Source: Chara braunii
Lineage: Eukaryota > Streptophyta > Charophyceae > Charales > Characeae
Direction of reading: 5' to 3'
Assembly (NCBI GenBank): GCA_003427395.1
Contig: BFEA01001183.1
Coordinates: 77,933-108,642 of the forward strand
Length of the DNA: 30,710 nucleotides
The translations under genes and the position numbers were made by a program. The notes below the pieces were generated by a model. It was not told the DNA's origin. It saw nothing but the letters and a program-made list of their open reading frames with translations, and did no database searches. Positions within the stretch are counted from its first letter, which is position 1, and each line of letters starts with the position of its first letter. This document shows, in pieces, positions 28,999-30,710 of this stretch.

Positions 28999-29535
28999 GT
29001 GGAGAAGTCCTGGGGTACCCCCCATGCACCGAGGGCACGGGCGGGCGGGCCAGGATTTTCGCGCGGTGAGTCGCGAACCGTGAAAGAAGATCTCAGCCAT
29101 TCGGTGATGCGTTGCAGGTACGGAGATCGGAGCGCCGCCGCAAAGCCGCACAAAAGGCAGAGAGGAGACAGAGGTGCGGATCCGGATCGGCCAGGAATAG
29201 AAATAGCAGAATGTCCCCGGCTGCCTGGTTCCGATCCTGCAGGCGCAATAGCCCACGAAAAGCCCTGCTCCTTCAGTTTGGCCATATTTCGGCCACCCCT
29301 ATACGAGGTTCCAGCGATAAATTCCGAAGGCGAGGCCTCCTTAGGTCCAGACAAGACTGCTAGGCTTGGGAGTTGTCAAGGGCCATCCTTGTTGCTACCT
29401 GAATATCATCCACCCCTATACGGGGTACCAACCTCACGAACTGCTGCTGAAGATGAGGCCTCCCCAGGCCTTGAAAAGACTGTTGAGCCTGGAATTTCCA
29501 AGGGGCGTCCTTATTGTTACCGAAGCATCTACTAG
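28999..29535 (+). CDS. Hypothetical ORF with an internal ~39-residue repeat
   Basis: 178 codons from ATG 28,999 to TAG at 29,533. The first half is Arg/Ala/Pro-rich. The second half is two diverged copies of one unit: PPLYEVP ... EASLGPDKT and PPLYGVP ... EASPGLEKT, starting at 29,293 and 29,410 (117 bp, exactly 39 codons). The later GAGGCCTCC words are 123 bp apart, so the second copy has gained two codons. Retention of phase hints at coding use. No known family is recognised and overlapping minus-strand frames exist. It could equally be a fragment of a repeat family. Confidence 0.3.
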   Translation: MEKSWGTPHAPRARAGGPGFSRGESRTVKEDLSHSVMRCRYGDRSAAAKPHKRQRGDRGADPDRPGIEIAECPRLPGSDPAGAIAHEKPCSFSLAIFRPPLYEVPAINSEGEASLGPDKTARLGSCQGPSLLLPEYHPPLYGVPTSRTAAEDEASPGLEKTVEPGISKGRPYCYRSIY

Positions 29536-29865
29536 ACCCACACCCTGAACCTGGTCCCCACTTGGAGCTAGATTCAAGAATGATTCCTGTCACATCGCCT
29601 GGTCTGTCTGCAGACCCCGAGTAAGTGACGGCGTCCTTCTGACAAATCTTCCCGTCTNCAAGGTCACGGGCCGTTTTTAATGAAATTGTAATATTATTTG
29701 CAATTGCTGGCAGCCAATGGGCTTCTAAAATCTACGCCTTCTATAATACATTTTTTGTGAATTTCTGCTATNTTTATATTTAGCATCATAACCACAAATA
29801 AAAATANAACAGCAATAACTCCTACATAAACAACTAAAAAAATCATAGNAAAAAAATCAAGACCT

Positions 29866-29892
29866 TCGGCCTCCTGAAAGGTCGGAGGCCGA
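29866..29892. repeat. 9-bp hairpin
   Basis: TCGGCCTCC (29,866-29,874) pairs with GGAGGCCGA (29,884-29,892). An alternative pair GACCTT / AAGGTC overlaps it, so two folds exclude each other. Confidence 0.6.
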
Positions 29893-30001
29893 GTATTTTC
29901 GAACCGACAAAGGTACTAGTGGNTTACGAGAGCTGCCCGCCAAATGNCGAATTCTTTGTCTTTTGTTTCCAGAAAGAAACAGGTCTAAAAGAAACACACA
30001 A

Positions 30002-30050
30002 TTGCGGGGACCTCTAGAGGTTCCGACAAAATACGTGGAGGTCCCCGCAA
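30002..30050. repeat. 13-bp inverted repeat
   Basis: TTGCGGGGACCTC (30,002-30,014) is the exact reverse complement of 30,038-30,050, with the palindrome CCTCTAGAGG (30,011-30,020) at the inner edge. A further ACCCCGCAA follows at about 30,059. It may be the end of a small foldback element. Confidence 0.65.
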
Positions 30051-30420
30051 AATAGGTAACCCCGCAACTGTCCAAACCGCTGACATTTGCGTGCCCATTT
30101 GAGTGAAAATGCAAAATACGTAGCCCTTGTGACCAAAAAAATCACCTACAATAGGAGGATTAATACCGGACTGGGGGGGGACTATGCGGGAAGCTAGCGC
30201 CGTTGCGCTCTGCTCCCGTGACGCGAGCGACAGTCTTTAGGTCTAGCCATAGCCACGCTGCGGTGCCACATGNATAGNCNGGCAGAGCTTAACCCCATGC
30301 CGNGGAGTACACAGCACAGGGAAGGGGGATCTTGCAACGGTCCAGCTACACAGGATAGCTCGAGCAACANAGACACTAGCTTGTCCAGGGCTGAGAGGAG
30401 GGAGTGGGCAGGCCCTCTGA

Positions 30421-30710
30421 GGAGGAGAGGCAGGCAACATGNGGTTTTCANANAGGAGCTGTGGAGCAGAACGACAGACAGGTGGCAGCATTGAAGACGG
30501 TGACATCATGAACACGCCGAACACTTCTGAACCGAAGAACGCTGAACGCGTCCTTCCCATGGAAAACTTTGAAACACAAAGAGAGGAGAACAAGGATAGC
30601 ATACAAGATCGTGAATGGAGGAGCTTCGAAGGAGCAATACTCAACTTTGTGGGAGCTAGGTCCTTGTCACCTTGTGTAAAAGACACGCGCGCGCGTGTGT
30701 GTGTGTGTGT
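30421..30710 (+). CDS. Possible partial coding region, open to the window end
   Basis: Frame 1 is open from after TGA 30,418-30,420 to the last base. A Met at 30,508 begins a charged stretch (MNTPNTSEPKNAERVLPMEN, then EGAILNFVGARSLSPCVKDT) before the GT microsatellite. Composition looks protein-like, but there are Ns upstream and no known family. It could be a chance frame. Confidence 0.25.
30685..30710. repeat. (CG)n-(GT)n microsatellite at window end
   Basis: CG units then GT units run off the end of the window. Confidence 0.95.

Larger units (their letters stand above)
29536..30420. other. No gene seen; small inverted repeats and many Ns
   Basis: AT-rich at 29,690-29,850, then two hairpins noted separately, then a G-run near 30,172-30,180. 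More than ten single Ns weaken any frame analysis. Confidence 0.5.

Noticed and set aside
29067-29117. Short intron (GTGAGT ... TTGCAG) in the 28,999 ORF
   Set aside because: About 50 bp is short for a plant-lineage intron and the frame is open without splicing.

Overview
The window looks like repeat-rich, gene-poor nuclear DNA from a plant-lineage eukaryote, most likely a charophyte alga. The pointers are two decayed Ty3/gypsy retrotransposons, a tRNA-derived SINE, a LINE relic, long (TC)n, (CA)n, (GA)n and (TTC)n microsatellites, single ambiguous bases and an assembly gap of 85 Ns. The coiled-coil gag of the first gypsy element resembles gag proteins I remember as abundant in the Chara braunii genome. 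That assignment is recognition from memory and was not tested by a search. I see no intact conventional host gene.

Layout. Positions 1-9,280 are non-coding: microsatellites, several perfect or imperfect inverted repeats (2,016-2,065; 5,882-6,065), a dispersed short motif (four copies in 1.2-5.0 kb), a possible tRNA-headed SINE near 7.3-7.56 kb and a GC-rich degenerate ~20-bp repeat at 8.6-8.9 kb. Gypsy element 1 occupies about 9.8-15.5 kb on the + strand with gag, protease, RT, RNase H and integrase in order. It has many stops and frameshifts, and the key residues of its protease, RT and RNase H are replaced. A complete 441-bp SINE on the minus strand follows at 16,126-16,566, bounded by a perfect 14-bp target-site duplication.

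Gypsy element 2 runs from 17,708 to 25,453. It has two ~1-kb LTRs about 3.5% diverged by eye, a tRNA-iMet-type primer binding site, a long leader, a broken gag, a gag-RT junction that has lost the protease, RT with an intact YLDD, an integrase with an intact D-D-35-E triad, and a chromodomain-like tail. The 3' LTR is followed by a second primer binding site and 400 bp of leader (25,454-25,853), so the locus is LTR-internal-LTR-internal', a truncated tandem. The second leader breaks off directly into a short Cys-rich, PAN/Apple-like reading frame that lacks its own N-terminus.

From 26.1 kb to the end the sequence again holds repeats: (CA)n/(GA)n, a minus-strand LINE zinc-finger relic, a striking 400-bp cluster of nested inverted repeats built on TGTCACA/TGTGACA (27,742-28,155), a possible hAT-like terminus, an ORF with an internal ~39-residue repeat, and an open frame running off the end.

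The coding parts do not form a functional host pathway. The one working unit they reflect is the retrotransposon cycle (Gag shell, protease, RT/RNase H, integrase, LTR promoter), and neither copy can be autonomous. The cis-acting parts (TTGAC clusters, TGACGTGGC array, TATA box, GATC-dense leader) are the better-preserved and more interesting components.
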